Source: Mycolicibacterium sphagni (lineage in GTDB: Bacteria > Actinomycetota > Actinomycetes > Mycobacteriales > Mycobacteriaceae). From it: a stretch of 64,000 bases of DNA. The notes below the pieces were generated by a model. The model saw only the letters and a program-made list of their open reading frames with translations. It was not told where the DNA came from and did not search any database. Below, piece by piece: positions 45,200-54,596 of the stretch (its first letter is position 1; the number at the start of each line of letters is the position of its first letter). Location of the stretch: contig NZ_NOZR01000018.1 in the NCBI RefSeq assembly GCF_002250655.1, positions 1-64,000 on the forward strand. Reading direction: 5' to 3'. The position numbers and the translations under genes were made by a program.

Positions 45200-45496
45200 C
45201 TAGTTGCGGCCAGGTCTGGGAGGTCGGGGACTGGGGCCCGGGCCGGGGTTGTTCGGGCGAAGGGAGAGATCGAGATTCCAGCCGTCGTCGCAGTACCACG
45301 GACTGGAGCAGTAGCCCGGGTAGGCCGGCCCGGCTTGCGGCGGGGTCGGTCCACCGCCGCGCACTTCGCCCTGCGCACACACGGTGGCATAGCCGGCACT
45401 GTCGCAGTCCGCGGATGCGGGCGTCGCCGTCAGGAGGGCGGCTGGTCCCATGGCGAAGACGAGTCCCAACGTTAGGTAGCCCGGTACTTTTCGCAT
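45200..45496 (-). CDS. small secreted Pro/Gly-rich protein with Cys residues
   Basis: 98 residues. Signal peptide YLTLGLVFAMGPAALLTATP-ASA, mature part with four Cys (CDSAGYATVC, YCSSPWYC) and a Pro-rich tail. Family unknown. It lies just upstream of the haemophore-type gene on the same strand (gap 38 bases), so the two may be cotranscribed. Not recognised beyond that. Confidence 0.65.
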   Translation of the reverse strand: MRKVPGYLTLGLVFAMGPAALLTATPASADCDSAGYATVCAQGEVRGGGPTPPQAGPAYPGYCSSPWYCDDGWNLDLSLRPNNPGPGPSPRPPRPGRN

Positions 45497-45613
45497 GGCC
45501 GCCGCCCCTATTTATGTGGGAGGCCGTCACAATCGATGTACTGCGCAAGCCCCCGGCCTGGTGTTTGTGCAGCTTACACCCCCTGCCGGGGCGGCCTGGC
45601 GCATATTCGTGCG

Positions 45614-47059
45614 TCAGAATGCCCCCGGCTCACCCGGCTCGGTCTCCAACGCCTCGCGGTTGAACACCATCATCGCGGCCAAGTAGAGCCCACCGATCAG
45701 GATCAGGCCCAGGACGATCAGGCCCGGAATCCTTGCTTCACTAGGGGATACCAAGGCGAAGATCGAGAAGGCCACCCAGATGAGGGCGACGCAGGCCACC
45801 GGGAGTTCGAAGCGTCCGAGGCTGAATGCGCCCTCCTTGGCCGCCAGGCGTTTGCGCACGCAGAGGTACAGCACGACGATGCCGCCGTAGAGCAGGGCGG
45901 GCAGGATTGTCGATGCGACGATCAGCTGCAGCAGGGCGGCGCCGGGCAGGGCGACCATCAGAACGACGCCGATCACCAGGATCAGGAGGGTGGCGGGTAC
46001 GGGTGTTTGAGTGCGCGGGCTGACTCGGCGCAGCAGCGTGTGGGCGGGAAAGCGGGAGTCGCGCGCCATGGCGAACGTTTGCCGCGAGCATGCGGCTGTC
46101 ATCACCATCCCCGCGCCGAACATCGCGAACACGATGCCGGTCAACAGAACTCGCTCCGTGACCGGTCCGAGCTGATCGCGGATGATAGTGGCGACCGGCG
46201 AACCGCTGGCCGTCACTCGGGCAATGTCTTTGATCGCCAAGGTCAAGATGACGATGAATAGCAGCCCCAGCGTCGCCGAGGCCGCCACAGAGGAGACGAT
46301 GGCGCGCGGGACGGTGCGGAACGGATCCTTGGCCTCCTCGGCCAGATTCGCCGCGGAGTCGAAGCCGACCAGCGTCGTCAGGCCCATGATCATGGCGGCT
46401 GTCAGCGGTCCGCCGATCGCGAAATAGTCCGACGCGTCGGCCGCAACGCCGCGTGAGGCGAGGTTGTCGACGGTGCCGGTGCCAGAGAACACCATGACCG
46501 CACCCAAGCCGATGATCAGCCCCGCCAGGATCACCAGCTCGAGTCCCACCGTGGTGGACGTGACCATGCCGAGCAACCGGGTGGACGCGATGACGAGGAC
46601 AGCCTCAGTGAGCATCAGCGCCAACGTGATCAGCCGAGCGACATTCTCGTCGGGGGCCATGCCGAGCAGGGGCATCAGGGCTTGGCTGGCCAGGGCGTTG
46701 TTCATCGCGACGATCCCGGTGGCCAGGTACCAGAACGTCAGCCAGCCGAACAACCAGCCGATTCTCGGGTTCGCCAGCCGCGAGGCCCACTGATACGACG
46801 AGCCGGTGAGCGCGATCCGGGCGGCGAACTGCGCGACCACCAGAGCGACGAGTGTTTGGCCGACTGCGGCGATGATCCACAACCAGATGCCCACCGGCCC
46901 TGAGGAATTGAGCACAGCGCCGTACGTCGCGAAAATCGCGACGAGGACCGAGATGAACGCGAACGAGATCGCGAACACCTGAAACCCGCCGAGGGTTCGT
47001 TTCAGCTCGGGTTGATAGCCGGAATGCCGTAGTTCTTCGTCGGTGGATTCTGCGGTCAT
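45614..47059 (-). CDS. APC-family amino acid permease
   Basis: 481 residues, about 12 transmembrane segments, start ATG at 47059 (MTAESTDEELRHSGYQPELK) overlapping the MFS stop as ATGA. The helix-1 region FAISFAFISVLVAIFATYGA and the conserved GFDSAANLAEEAKDPFRTVP loop are typical of the amino acid/choline (GABA permease-like) branch. Substrate not deducible. The open frame upstream of 47059 runs antisense through the neighbouring genes and is not coding. Confidence 0.88.
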   Translation of the reverse strand: MTAESTDEELRHSGYQPELKRTLGGFQVFAISFAFISVLVAIFATYGAVLNSSGPVGIWLWIIAAVGQTLVALVVAQFAARIALTGSSYQWASRLANPRIGWLFGWLTFWYLATGIVAMNNALASQALMPLLGMAPDENVARLITLALMLTEAVLVIASTRLLGMVTSTTVGLELVILAGLIIGLGAVMVFSGTGTVDNLASRGVAADASDYFAIGGPLTAAMIMGLTTLVGFDSAANLAEEAKDPFRTVPRAIVSSVAASATLGLLFIVILTLAIKDIARVTASGSPVATIIRDQLGPVTERVLLTGIVFAMFGAGMVMTAACSRQTFAMARDSRFPAHTLLRRVSPRTQTPVPATLLILVIGVVLMVALPGAALLQLIVASTILPALLYGGIVVLYLCVRKRLAAKEGAFSLGRFELPVACVALIWVAFSIFALVSPSEARIPGLIVLGLILIGGLYLAAMMVFNREALETEPGEPGAF

Positions 47060-48495
47060 GCGGGCACCGAGCCTTCCTGGGCGTTGACGCAACCATAGGG
47101 GAGGAATCGCCTGCGGGGCGGCGGCTTGAGGAGTATCCACACCGCGAGCGCCGACACCAGCAGCAGTGCCGAGCCGATTCCCGCAGCGACGGCCAGTCCG
47201 TCGGTGAAGGCGTGCGGTGCGGCGGCGAATGATGGCCCCGCGTATGCGGCGATCACACTGCCCAGCAGGGCGATGCCCAGCGCGGTGCCCAACTCGTAAG
47301 CGGTCTCCGAAATCCCCGCTGCCGCACCGGATTTCCGCGGTGAAGCGGTGTCGATAACGACGTCGTTGGCGACGGCGAAGGCCATGCCGAGACCGGCACC
47401 CATGATGAACAGGGCGATCCCGATCTGCGGGTAGCTGGTGGACGGGGTGAGCAGCGTCAGCGACGCCAGCGCGGTTCCAAGGAGGGTCAGCGCCGTGGTG
47501 AGCACGCCGCGCTGCGACCTGTACCGGACTGCGACGCCGGCCAGCACGCCGAAAACCATGGCCGCCACGGCGGCGGGCAGTTCGGCGATCCCGGCGTGCA
47601 GCGGGCGGTACCCCTGGACCAATTGGAAGTATTGGGACAGGAAGTAGAGCACAGCCGAGGGGCCCAGCACGGTGAGCGTATTGGTCACCACCACACCGGA
47701 GAACCGGCGATTGGCGAACAGCCGGAGGTCGATCAACGGCACGGGTGCCCTCAGTTCCCGCCGGACAAACAACGTCAGCGCCGCGGCGCCCACCAGCCCG
47801 GCCACGAGGACGTCGGCGTGGAGTCCCGTCGCCGTGGCCTGCTTGACGCTGTAGACCAGGCCGAGGATGCCGACGAGTGACAGCGCCACCCCGATGACGT
47901 CCCGCGGCCCCGGCGCGGCGTTGTGCAGTTCGGGCAGCAACACCGCGCCGCCGACGACCAGCACGACGACCACCGGCACGTTGACCAGGAACACCGAGCC
48001 CCACCAGAAGTGCTCCAACAACAGGCCACCGACCACCGGGCCCAGTGCTGTTCCCGCCGAGAATATCGACGCCCAAATACCCACGGCCACAGCACGTTCG
48101 CGTGGGTTGGGGAATACGCCGCGGATCAATGCGAGGGTCGACGGCGCCAGGCTCGCGCCCGCGACCCCGAGAAGCGCCCGCGCCACAATCAACAGACCAG
48201 CCGTCGGAGCGAACGCGGCTGCTACCGACGCTACAGCGAAAAGCGTTGCGCAGCAGAGTAATAATTTCTTGGGGCCGATGCGGTCGCCGAGGGCTCCCAT
48301 CGTGATGAGCAGGCCGGCGAGCACGAACGAGTAGATGTCGCCGATCCACAGCATCTGCGTCGAGGTCGCCGAGAGGTCGTGGGCGATGGTCGGCGCCGCC
48401 ACCGCCAGGACGGTGCTGTCGATGCCGATCAGCAGCACGCCCAGGCTGAGCACACTCAGCGCGAGCCAGCGGTGAGAGGTGGCGAGCATAGTCAC
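47056..48495 (-). CDS. MFS drug/metabolite exporter (DHA2-type, 14 TM)
   Basis: 479 residues with about 14 transmembrane helices. Motif A-like LGDRIGPKKLLL after helix 2 and motif C-like GTALGPVVGGLLLEHFWW in helix 5 identify an antiporter of the DHA2 group (EmrB/QacA-like). A second start three codons in (48489) is possible. Coupled to the APC permease gene by a 4-base overlap, so an exporter and an amino acid importer are coexpressed. Confidence 0.88.
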   Translation of the reverse strand: MTMLATSHRWLALSVLSLGVLLIGIDSTVLAVAAPTIAHDLSATSTQMLWIGDIYSFVLAGLLITMGALGDRIGPKKLLLCCATLFAVASVAAAFAPTAGLLIVARALLGVAGASLAPSTLALIRGVFPNPRERAVAVGIWASIFSAGTALGPVVGGLLLEHFWWGSVFLVNVPVVVVLVVGGAVLLPELHNAAPGPRDVIGVALSLVGILGLVYSVKQATATGLHADVLVAGLVGAAALTLFVRRELRAPVPLIDLRLFANRRFSGVVVTNTLTVLGPSAVLYFLSQYFQLVQGYRPLHAGIAELPAAVAAMVFGVLAGVAVRYRSQRGVLTTALTLLGTALASLTLLTPSTSYPQIGIALFIMGAGLGMAFAVANDVVIDTASPRKSGAAAGISETAYELGTALGIALLGSVIAAYAGPSFAAAPHAFTDGLAVAAGIGSALLLVSALAVWILLKPPPRRRFLPYGCVNAQEGSVPA

Positions 48496-48555
48496 GAACG
48501 TATGGCTCGGACGGGGTCCCGGGCATCGGGAGAACGGTGCGTTTGTGCAGGCAGC

Positions 48556-50193
48556 TTATGGTGCGAATGATGTAGACGCGCTGGGCTTGACCTTGTTTTC
48601 GTGGGCCCAGGCCGCTGCGGCGGTACGCGAGGAGACGCCGAGCTTGACGTAGATGTTGGCCAGGTGGCGGCCGACGGTTTTTTCGCTGATGAACAGCTGC
48701 TTGGACACGTCGCGGTTGGAGCCGCCGGCGGCGATGCCGGCCAACACTTCGAGCTCGCGTTTGGTGAGGCCGCCGGGCGCTTCGGTGATCGGGGTCGCCT
48801 GGTTGGGGACGGCGCCGAGCTGTTGGTAGATGGACGCGGCGTTGGCGGTTTCGGTGGCGGCGCCGGCCTTGTCGCCGGTTCCCGCGCGGGCCAGGGACAG
48901 CCACTCGTAGACCTGGGCCATCTCGTAGCGGCATTGGGTGCTGCGGTAGCGCTTTAGTGCGTCCTGCAGTACGGGCAGGGCTTCGGCTGCGCGGCCCTGC
49001 TTGACCAGGAGCGCGCCACGGGCGTGGGCGGCCCACGCCCGGAAGCCGGGCGAGTCGAATTTCTCTGCGCCCGTTTCCAATTCGGTGCAGAGCTGGTCGG
49101 CGTCGTCTACCTTGTTGCGGGCCAGGGCGATCTCGACGGCGGCGGGCAGCAGGCGGGTGCGGTTGATCTCGTCCTGCTCGGCGTCCATCCGGATTCGCAG
49201 GTCGGTCCAGGCGGCGGCGTCCTCACCGAGGTGGCAGCGCAGCAGTGCCTCGCCGGGCTGTGGGTCTTTGTTGTGGTCGCGGGCCTGGGCGAAGGCGGCG
49301 CGGGCGCCGTCGATGTCGCCCTTGCGGCGGCGGATCTCGCCGAGCTCGTAGTAGCCCTTGCCGGCGGTCCCGGGGAAGTCGCCGACGGCGGCGATGGCGT
49401 CGACGAGACGCTGCTCGATCTGGTGGTAGTCCTTGGTGGCGCTGTGCAGGTCCATCTTGTGGACCTCGCAGGTGGTGCCGTACCAGGACGCGGAGACCTG
49501 CGGGCCTTTCTTCCACACCTCCATGGCGTCGAACCAGGTCTTCATGCGGCTGTAGTCGGCGAGGCGATGGCATTCGTAGATGACGGCGCAGTAGATGTCG
49601 CCGGCCCAGTCGACGGGGACCTGGTCGGCCAGCACCGGCATCATGGCCTCGTCGAGTTGGGCGAAGGCTTCGCTAGTGCGGGCGAAGGGGAGCAGGGTGA
49701 CGCCGCTGGCCGTCGCGCAGAGGGCGTTGAAGCCGGGGTCGTTGAGTCTGGTGGTGACTTCTTGGAGCTGTGTGACGAGGTCGGCGGCGACGTCGTTGCG
49801 GCCTTCGTCGATGGCGACGAGGGAGTCGACGTAGAGCAGGTAGGCCAGGATCTGGTCATCGGGTTGCTTCTCGTGCAGCCGCCGGACCCGATTGATCCAG
49901 ACGCGGGTGATATTGAAGTCGCCGCCGTTGAACCATTGCAGGGCGACCTCGACGGCTTTCATCGCAGCTTTTTGCGTGTCGTTCGCGGCGATCAGGCGGT
50001 TGAAGGCCTGCTCGGAGAGCTGCATCGAGTGCCGGCCGTAGCCCAGGCGCCAGGCGGCCATGCCGTAGGACGACAGGTCGTCGGTGTCGAGCCCTTGGGT
50101 GGTCTGGGCTGCGGTGAAGTGGTCGTAGGCGGTGCGCCAGTCGCCTCGCGAGTACGCGTCGCGGGCGGTGTGGAGGTCGTCGGCTGCAGCCAT
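48556..50193 (-). CDS. LuxR-family regulator with TPR-like sensor part
   Basis: 545 residues. The first about 460 are tetratricopeptide-like helical repeats (ARDAYSRGDWRTAYDHFTAA, YYELGEIRRRKGDIDGARAA); the C-terminal LuxR HTH reads LTKRELEVLAGIAAGGSNRD then FISEKTVGRHLANIYVKLGV. No ATPase motif, so it is shorter than MalT/LAL types. It is 60 bases upstream of the MFS gene on the same strand and may control the transporter pair (inference). Confidence 0.85.
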   Translation of the reverse strand: MAAADDLHTARDAYSRGDWRTAYDHFTAAQTTQGLDTDDLSSYGMAAWRLGYGRHSMQLSEQAFNRLIAANDTQKAAMKAVEVALQWFNGGDFNITRVWINRVRRLHEKQPDDQILAYLLYVDSLVAIDEGRNDVAADLVTQLQEVTTRLNDPGFNALCATASGVTLLPFARTSEAFAQLDEAMMPVLADQVPVDWAGDIYCAVIYECHRLADYSRMKTWFDAMEVWKKGPQVSASWYGTTCEVHKMDLHSATKDYHQIEQRLVDAIAAVGDFPGTAGKGYYELGEIRRRKGDIDGARAAFAQARDHNKDPQPGEALLRCHLGEDAAAWTDLRIRMDAEQDEINRTRLLPAAVEIALARNKVDDADQLCTELETGAEKFDSPGFRAWAAHARGALLVKQGRAAEALPVLQDALKRYRSTQCRYEMAQVYEWLSLARAGTGDKAGAATETANAASIYQQLGAVPNQATPITEAPGGLTKRELEVLAGIAAGGSNRDVSKQLFISEKTVGRHLANIYVKLGVSSRTAAAAWAHENKVKPSASTSFAP

Positions 50194-50352
50194 GGGGATC
50201 GGGGTTAACGGTAGCCGAGGTGACGGCGATAAACCGGCTGAATACGGCGGGTCGCCGACGGCCTTCGTGGCTAGCGGCGAGGGCTCAAGCTGCCGGTTCG
50301 TGAATTATCTGCATACTGTTGACAACCGTCGACTGTTGATAAGGGGTTGTTC

Positions 50353-50766
50353 ATGCGCGCTGGGCTTGTCGGTGCAGTGGTGTGCGGGCTTGCGTTGGCG
50401 TCGGCTCCGGTGGCGTCAGCGTCGAGCGATCTGATGAGCGGCACCTTCAACGTGCAGGGCCCGAGCTCGCTGATCGACACCTGGAGCATTTCGAACCTGT
50501 GCAACACGATCGAGGCGGGCTGTCTGGCCAACGTGACCTCGCCGCTGATGTCGGGGCAGGCGGTCTACCAAGGCGCGCACACCTGGATGATGAGAGTCAT
50601 AGGTCAGGTGCCGGTGTGCCCGGATCGGTCGAAGACCAAGGGCGCGATGGTCTTCGTGTGGAATTCGCAGACGTTGCAGGGTCAGGTGACGGAGATTCAG
50701 CAGGGCGTGTGCCAGATGACCCGGCCGGGGCAGTCGCAGGTTCCGATTACGTTGGTGCCTGCGTAG
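50353..50766 (+). CDS. small secreted protein of unknown function
   Basis: 137 residues with signal peptide MRAGLVGAVVCGLALASAPV-ASA; ATG at 50353 with AAGGGG 6 bases upstream. The mature part has paired Cys (NLCNTIEAGC, VPVCPDRSK, GVCQM) and beta-rich spacing (MSGTFNVQGP, WMMRVIGQV, GAMVFVWNSQ), suggesting a small disulfide-bonded beta-barrel. Similar unnamed proteins are common in mycobacteria. Single gene. Confidence 0.7.
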   Translation: MRAGLVGAVVCGLALASAPVASASSDLMSGTFNVQGPSSLIDTWSISNLCNTIEAGCLANVTSPLMSGQAVYQGAHTWMMRVIGQVPVCPDRSKTKGAMVFVWNSQTLQGQVTEIQQGVCQMTRPGQSQVPITLVPA

Positions 50767-50906
50767 GGGGTTGGTGGGCGGCAGGAACGTTCTGCCGACG
50801 ACGACTGGAAGAAGCATTGGCTACTGATCTGCGCGGACCCGGCCGTTTCACATGGTGGCTTGACGACACACAACCTCGAGGATTTGAGAACTGACGCCAA
50901 GCTCAG

Positions 50907-51791
50907 TCAATCTGCCGCCCGGAACTCGTCGAACCGCTCGGCCAGGCGGTCTTTTGACGGGCGGTCGGCACGGCGCGGCGGGAGCGTCAATGCGCGTCCA
51001 TCCATCTCCTGGAGGCCGTGCTGCAGCATAGGGCCGTCGACTTCCTCCATCAGATCGCAGTTAATTCTGACTACATAGTCGGGCGAAATTCCTAGGAGGT
51101 TTGCGTCATAGGCCGCATGATGAATCTTGCAGAGGCTCAGCCCGTTTTCGATGATGGGTAGACCATGCGGCTTAGTGTCTCCAATGATGTGAGCGGCATC
51201 CAGAAGCTTGCCGTGCCTCAAAGTGCAGACGGTGCAGCGTTTTTGGTAAGCAGTTAGGATTCGGCCACGGAACTCGGGCTGGTGTAGCCGGAGCTTAACC
51301 GCCCGTTCTGCATACCTTTGCTCTACCGGCCTCAGGTGAAGTGGGTCCGCGACGAATCGAAGACTCTCGTCTAACGCAAGAATGAAACGGCGGTTGGGTC
51401 TGTCGTCGGAGACAACGTAGACGGGGAATACCGGCACGAAAACAGAGTTTTCGATTTTCCGTAACAGAAGAATGGGCAACTGCAGGTCAAGTGCGCGGCG
51501 CATCTTGACGTTCCTACCGTTCTCGCTTGTCTTTTCATACGCGTAAGAGAACAGAGAATCACCCATATCGCCGTCGTCGTAGTCACTCGCCGGATCAGAA
51601 ATTACCGAGAGGGTCGCAGCCAATGCGCCGGGATTCCAGATGCCGCTATTTCGATCGACGGCTTTGTATACCCTCCCACCGATGGTGATTGACTCCAGGT
51701 CTGCGCGAGTCACGACGCCACGTTCGTCGGCTATCGCCGAAAGATGCTCAAATAGCATCCTGCGGAGTTCGAGCTCGACCTCGCTATTCAT
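50907..51791 (-). CDS. HNH endonuclease domain protein
   Basis: 294 residues. N-terminal 180 residues of unknown fold; C-terminal HNH_2-type domain: RILTAYQKRCTVCTLRHGKL, LDAAHIIGD, then NGLSLCKIHHAAYDANLLGI, with zinc-type Cys pair and the catalytic His in AAHI. Such stand-alone nucleases are often restriction-type defence proteins. Codon use is less GC-rich than its neighbours, in line with recent acquisition (impression from reading, not calculated). Confidence 0.85.
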   Translation of the reverse strand: MNSEVELELRRMLFEHLSAIADERGVVTRADLESITIGGRVYKAVDRNSGIWNPGALAATLSVISDPASDYDDGDMGDSLFSYAYEKTSENGRNVKMRRALDLQLPILLLRKIENSVFVPVFPVYVVSDDRPNRRFILALDESLRFVADPLHLRPVEQRYAERAVKLRLHQPEFRGRILTAYQKRCTVCTLRHGKLLDAAHIIGDTKPHGLPIIENGLSLCKIHHAAYDANLLGISPDYVVRINCDLMEEVDGPMLQHGLQEMDGRALTLPPRRADRPSKDRLAERFDEFRAAD

Positions 51792-51976
51792 GCGCTGAGT
51801 GTGCCATGGGCGCCAGTCTTATATGCTCCGTCGACCTGACCCAATCCGGACGGCCATCCGGGCGGAAAAACCGGTGGACCTTGGTCAATCGACAAGTCCC
51901 AGCACCACCTGAAATTGACACACCTCTGTTTTGCAAACGCTACGCTCACGTGGCCACGACCGAAAGGCCAAACCCC

Positions 51977-52402
51977 ATGCGACTGTTCATCACCGGAGTC
52001 GATGCCGACGGCAAGTCCTGCGTCGTCAGCAATGACGAGGTCGAAATCAATTCAGTCGCACCCGGATTCGCCATCGCCCTGCCCTACGCCACCACCCAGA
52101 GCCCGCCGCCGGCACGCCCGCACGGCAACGCCGACCTCATCGACCAGTTCCTCGAGCCCGGCCACGCCCGATGGATGGTTGTCGAGCAAGGGCCGAACAC
52201 CGAAACGCCGATGCACCACACCGACACCATCGACTTCGAGACCGTTCTCAGCGGCAGTGTCGACCTCATCCTTGAAGACGGCGTCCACCGAATCGAAGCC
52301 GGCGACATGGTCCTCATGAACGGCGTCGACCACGCGTGGAAGGCCGGCCCGGACGGCTACCGCATGTCCGCCGTCCTCATCGGCACCCCACCACCGAACT
52401 GA
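51977..52402 (+). CDS. cupin-domain protein
   Basis: 141 residues from the ATG at 51977, with AAAGG upstream. Single cupin: MHHTDTIDFETVLSGSVDLI is motif 1 (His and Glu metal ligands) and GDMVLMNGVDHAWKA motif 2. It is a compact beta-barrel probably binding a metal; substrate unknown. Proteins of this shape often act on aromatic or sulfur compounds or as small-molecule sensors. Single gene. Confidence 0.85.
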   Translation: MRLFITGVDADGKSCVVSNDEVEINSVAPGFAIALPYATTQSPPPARPHGNADLIDQFLEPGHARWMVVEQGPNTETPMHHTDTIDFETVLSGSVDLILEDGVHRIEAGDMVLMNGVDHAWKAGPDGYRMSAVLIGTPPPN

Positions 52403-52733
52403 TCAGGACTCCAACCCGGGGCCGCGCAACGGTTGGCCGAAGCGGGCCCGCTTTGCCATCGGCAGATCGATGGTTCGAATCGCGATACCAGCGGCTGAGA
52501 CGGGTTGGCGGTCAACAAAATCGAGAGTGCCCGAACAGCGGTCAGAGCGGCTATGAACTACTCCAGCATCGTCGCGCTGATCGCCGAATGGCCCATGATG
52601 GTGCATTCGTCGTGCCCATAGACGCGACGACCTGCGCACTGAATCTGTCGCCGATATCGCCCGTGCTGGTCCCGCTAGGCGAATTGATTGAAAGCCGAGA
52701 GGCTTTGGACTCAGAACCCAGCTTCAGCGGTGA
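52403..52733. other. intergenic stretch without a recognisable gene
   Basis: 331 bases between the cupin gene and the immunity gene on the other strand. Open frames exist on both strands but have no motif, start signal or codon pattern that supports coding. A GGTTCGAATC at 52472-52481 recalls a tRNA T-loop, but no other tRNA arm is present. Confidence 0.4.
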
Positions 52734-52949
52734 TCAGGTGCCAGCCCGCCAAGTGACCTCGACGTCGTCATCTTTGAGGGTGACCAACGCCTGAGTGACG
52801 CCGTCATCGTCGGCGAACTCCACCTCATAGGCAGGCGGCAGCCCCTGATCGCGGTAGACCATCACGACTGTGCCCTGAGCGCCGACCGAAAGGTCATATT
52901 GCGGCAGCGACCGCAGCAGGCGGACGACGTCGTATTCCTGTGGCCTCAT
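52734..52949 (-). CDS. DUF4926-type putative immunity protein
   Basis: 71 residues from the ATG at 52949 (MRPQEYDVVRLLRSLPQYDL). The small beta-barrel pattern GAQGTVVMVYRDQG, AYEVEFADDDG and LVTLKDDDVEVT is that of DUF4926, a domain frequently found next to toxin genes. It starts 13 bases after the toxin stop, on the same strand, as expected for an immunity partner. Protection against that toxin is inference from the position. Confidence 0.75.
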   Translation of the reverse strand: MRPQEYDVVRLLRSLPQYDLSVGAQGTVVMVYRDQGLPPAYEVEFADDDGVTQALVTLKDDDVEVTWRAGT

Positions 52950-52962
52950 GTCCAGCACTCTC

Positions 52963-54312
52963 TCATCGCTTCGTCGGGATCGCCGTGACCAAACGGACCA
53001 CACCATCATTGTTCCGAATGAAGGCAAAGGTTACGTCAATCGTCTTACCGTTCGCCCCCACGATAGGTATGACCTGGTTGTATTTGGTCCCGTATTCGGT
53101 CACGCCCGTTTCCACTGCTTTGGCGGGATCAAACACGATTTTCCTCTGCAGATCAGCGGCATTCTCCCGGGTAAATCCAAGAGCCTGATCAAACCACTTC
53201 GCCTTCGCTCCACCGGTCGGATGGTCGGGATTGAGCAGATACTTCTCAAGCTTGTCCTTGACGCTCTCATCGCCGAGCTTCTTAGCCTCTGCCGCATCGA
53301 CTCTCGAGGCACCGCGGCCCGCCACTTCGGCAGCAAAGATTGTGGGTCGCGCCGCCAGCAGTGGTCCAAGTTCGGTCAGAGACCTCGCCGCCGCTCCTGC
53401 CGCACTGACCGCGGGGAGGGCGGAAAGTTCAGCGGCAGCGCGGAATTCGCGGATGATCGTGGCGATGCGCGCACCGGTGGCCGTCAATCGCGACACATCG
53501 ACCACTTTGGACACCGCTTCGCTGGCGCCCGCAGTGAATGGAATCAGGACCGCGGCGATGATCTCGGACACCGCGACCGTGGCGCCGAGGACCACCATCT
53601 CGTGGATGATCTTGGAATGCGCGTCGTCGATGGCCTGCGCGTAGGCCGAGCACACCTTGGCTGCATCATCGAATCCGTTGGCAGTGTCCGTCATGTGGTC
53701 GCGCACCATGGTGCAGTTGTTGATGAGATCCGGAAACTCAGGGGATTTCTGATCCGACAGAGGTGCGATGGCGCCGATCGAACTTGGCCCTCCGTTGACC
53801 AGCTGTGCGGACGCCCGCAGCTGGCGAGCCGCACTGGTCCAGCTATCCGAGGCGGCGCGCAGCTTGTCCTGATGCCCGTTCGGCCACAGCTCGCCTTGGA
53901 CGTAGGCCGAAATTGTGTGCCACCACTCCGGGACATCGCCATGCCCGCCCTCCGCGGGCGGGAGGGAGGCCTCCGGGAATGCCGGTGCGCCCGTCGGAGG
54001 CATCTCAAGCACCGTCTCGTTGTTGATGGCCGATTGCCCGTCGGCATTCAGGTGGTTTACCCCGGTTGCGAAGAGGAGGTCCGAGCATTGGCCGGCGCCT
54101 TGGACGTCGGCGGTTGCGGATTTGATCAGCGCCCTCGCCAACGGGTCATACTTCACGGCCCACGCGTGCGCGCCAGTGTCGATTCCCGCCATGCCGGCCG
54201 ACCCGCTCAGCGAACTCGCGAGTCCTGTGACGGCAGACCCCGCGGATGTGCGGACGCTGGTGAAGACGCGCGCTGCGGAGAACAAGACTTCGGAGTCGAC
54301 GTCCTGCGTCAC
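52963..54312 (-). CDS. type VII (ESX) polymorphic toxin, DUF6883-type C-terminus
   Basis: 449 residues from the GTG at 54312, which overlaps the WXG100 stop as GTGA; a GTG two codons earlier is possible. The N-terminal part is helical with WWHTISAYVQGELWP and several TSAARQLRASAQ-like helices; a hydrophobic stretch (VVLGATVAVSEIIAAVLIPF) may help membrane passage. The last about 98 residues (KLEKYLLNPDHPTGGAKAKW to the end) match the DUF6883 domain seen at the C-terminus of polymorphic toxins (family recognition from memory). The killing activity is not known from the sequence. The DUF4926 gene follows. Confidence 0.75.
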   Translation of the reverse strand: MTQDVDSEVLFSAARVFTSVRTSAGSAVTGLASSLSGSAGMAGIDTGAHAWAVKYDPLARALIKSATADVQGAGQCSDLLFATGVNHLNADGQSAINNETVLEMPPTGAPAFPEASLPPAEGGHGDVPEWWHTISAYVQGELWPNGHQDKLRAASDSWTSAARQLRASAQLVNGGPSSIGAIAPLSDQKSPEFPDLINNCTMVRDHMTDTANGFDDAAKVCSAYAQAIDDAHSKIIHEMVVLGATVAVSEIIAAVLIPFTAGASEAVSKVVDVSRLTATGARIATIIREFRAAAELSALPAVSAAGAAARSLTELGPLLAARPTIFAAEVAGRGASRVDAAEAKKLGDESVKDKLEKYLLNPDHPTGGAKAKWFDQALGFTRENAADLQRKIVFDPAKAVETGVTEYGTKYNQVIPIVGANGKTIDVTFAFIRNNDGVVRLVTAIPTKR

Positions 54313-54596
54313 GGCCACATTCCCCGGTTGACTTCGCCGACACGGGTGTAGTTGCGATGAGCCAGGCTGGCGCTTTCCCGCAGGAAGTTGGCGGATTCGC
54401 GCAGTTCTCCGGCCAACCGCATCCAAGTCTCGTGATACTCACACTCGCTCTCGACACCTTGGCCCAGCCACGTCCCGTGGAGCTTGATGATCTCCTGATC
54501 TACAGCCGTGGCGATCTCCTCGGCCCGCCGATTGAACGCGGCAAGACGGTCGGCGAATGCGGAAAGCTCGTCGAGGTTGACCGTGTAGCGGCTCAT
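54309..54596 (-). CDS. WXG100-family ESX protein
   Basis: 95 residues forming a helical hairpin around HGTWLG (the WxG turn), with YTVNLDELSAFADRLAAFNR before and ETWMRLAGELRESANFLRES after: EsxA/EsxB-like. It starts by ATGA overlap with the broken WXG100 gene upstream and ends overlapping the toxin start. It probably serves as targeting partner for the toxin's export through an ESX system. Confidence 0.85.
   Translation of the reverse strand: MSRYTVNLDELSAFADRLAAFNRRAEEIATAVDQEIIKLHGTWLGQGVESECEYHETWMRLAGELRESANFLRESASLAHRNYTRVGEVNRGMWP

Noticed and set aside
47060..49036. Upstream extension of the permease frame to 1140 codons
   Set aside because: The extra part is Arg/Gly/Pro-rich shadow sequence opposite or out of frame with the MFS and LuxR genes; the real start is the ATG at 47059 overlapping the MFS stop.
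52441..52500. GGTTCGAATC resembling a tRNA T-loop
   Set aside because: No acceptor stem, D-arm or anticodon arm could be folded around it.
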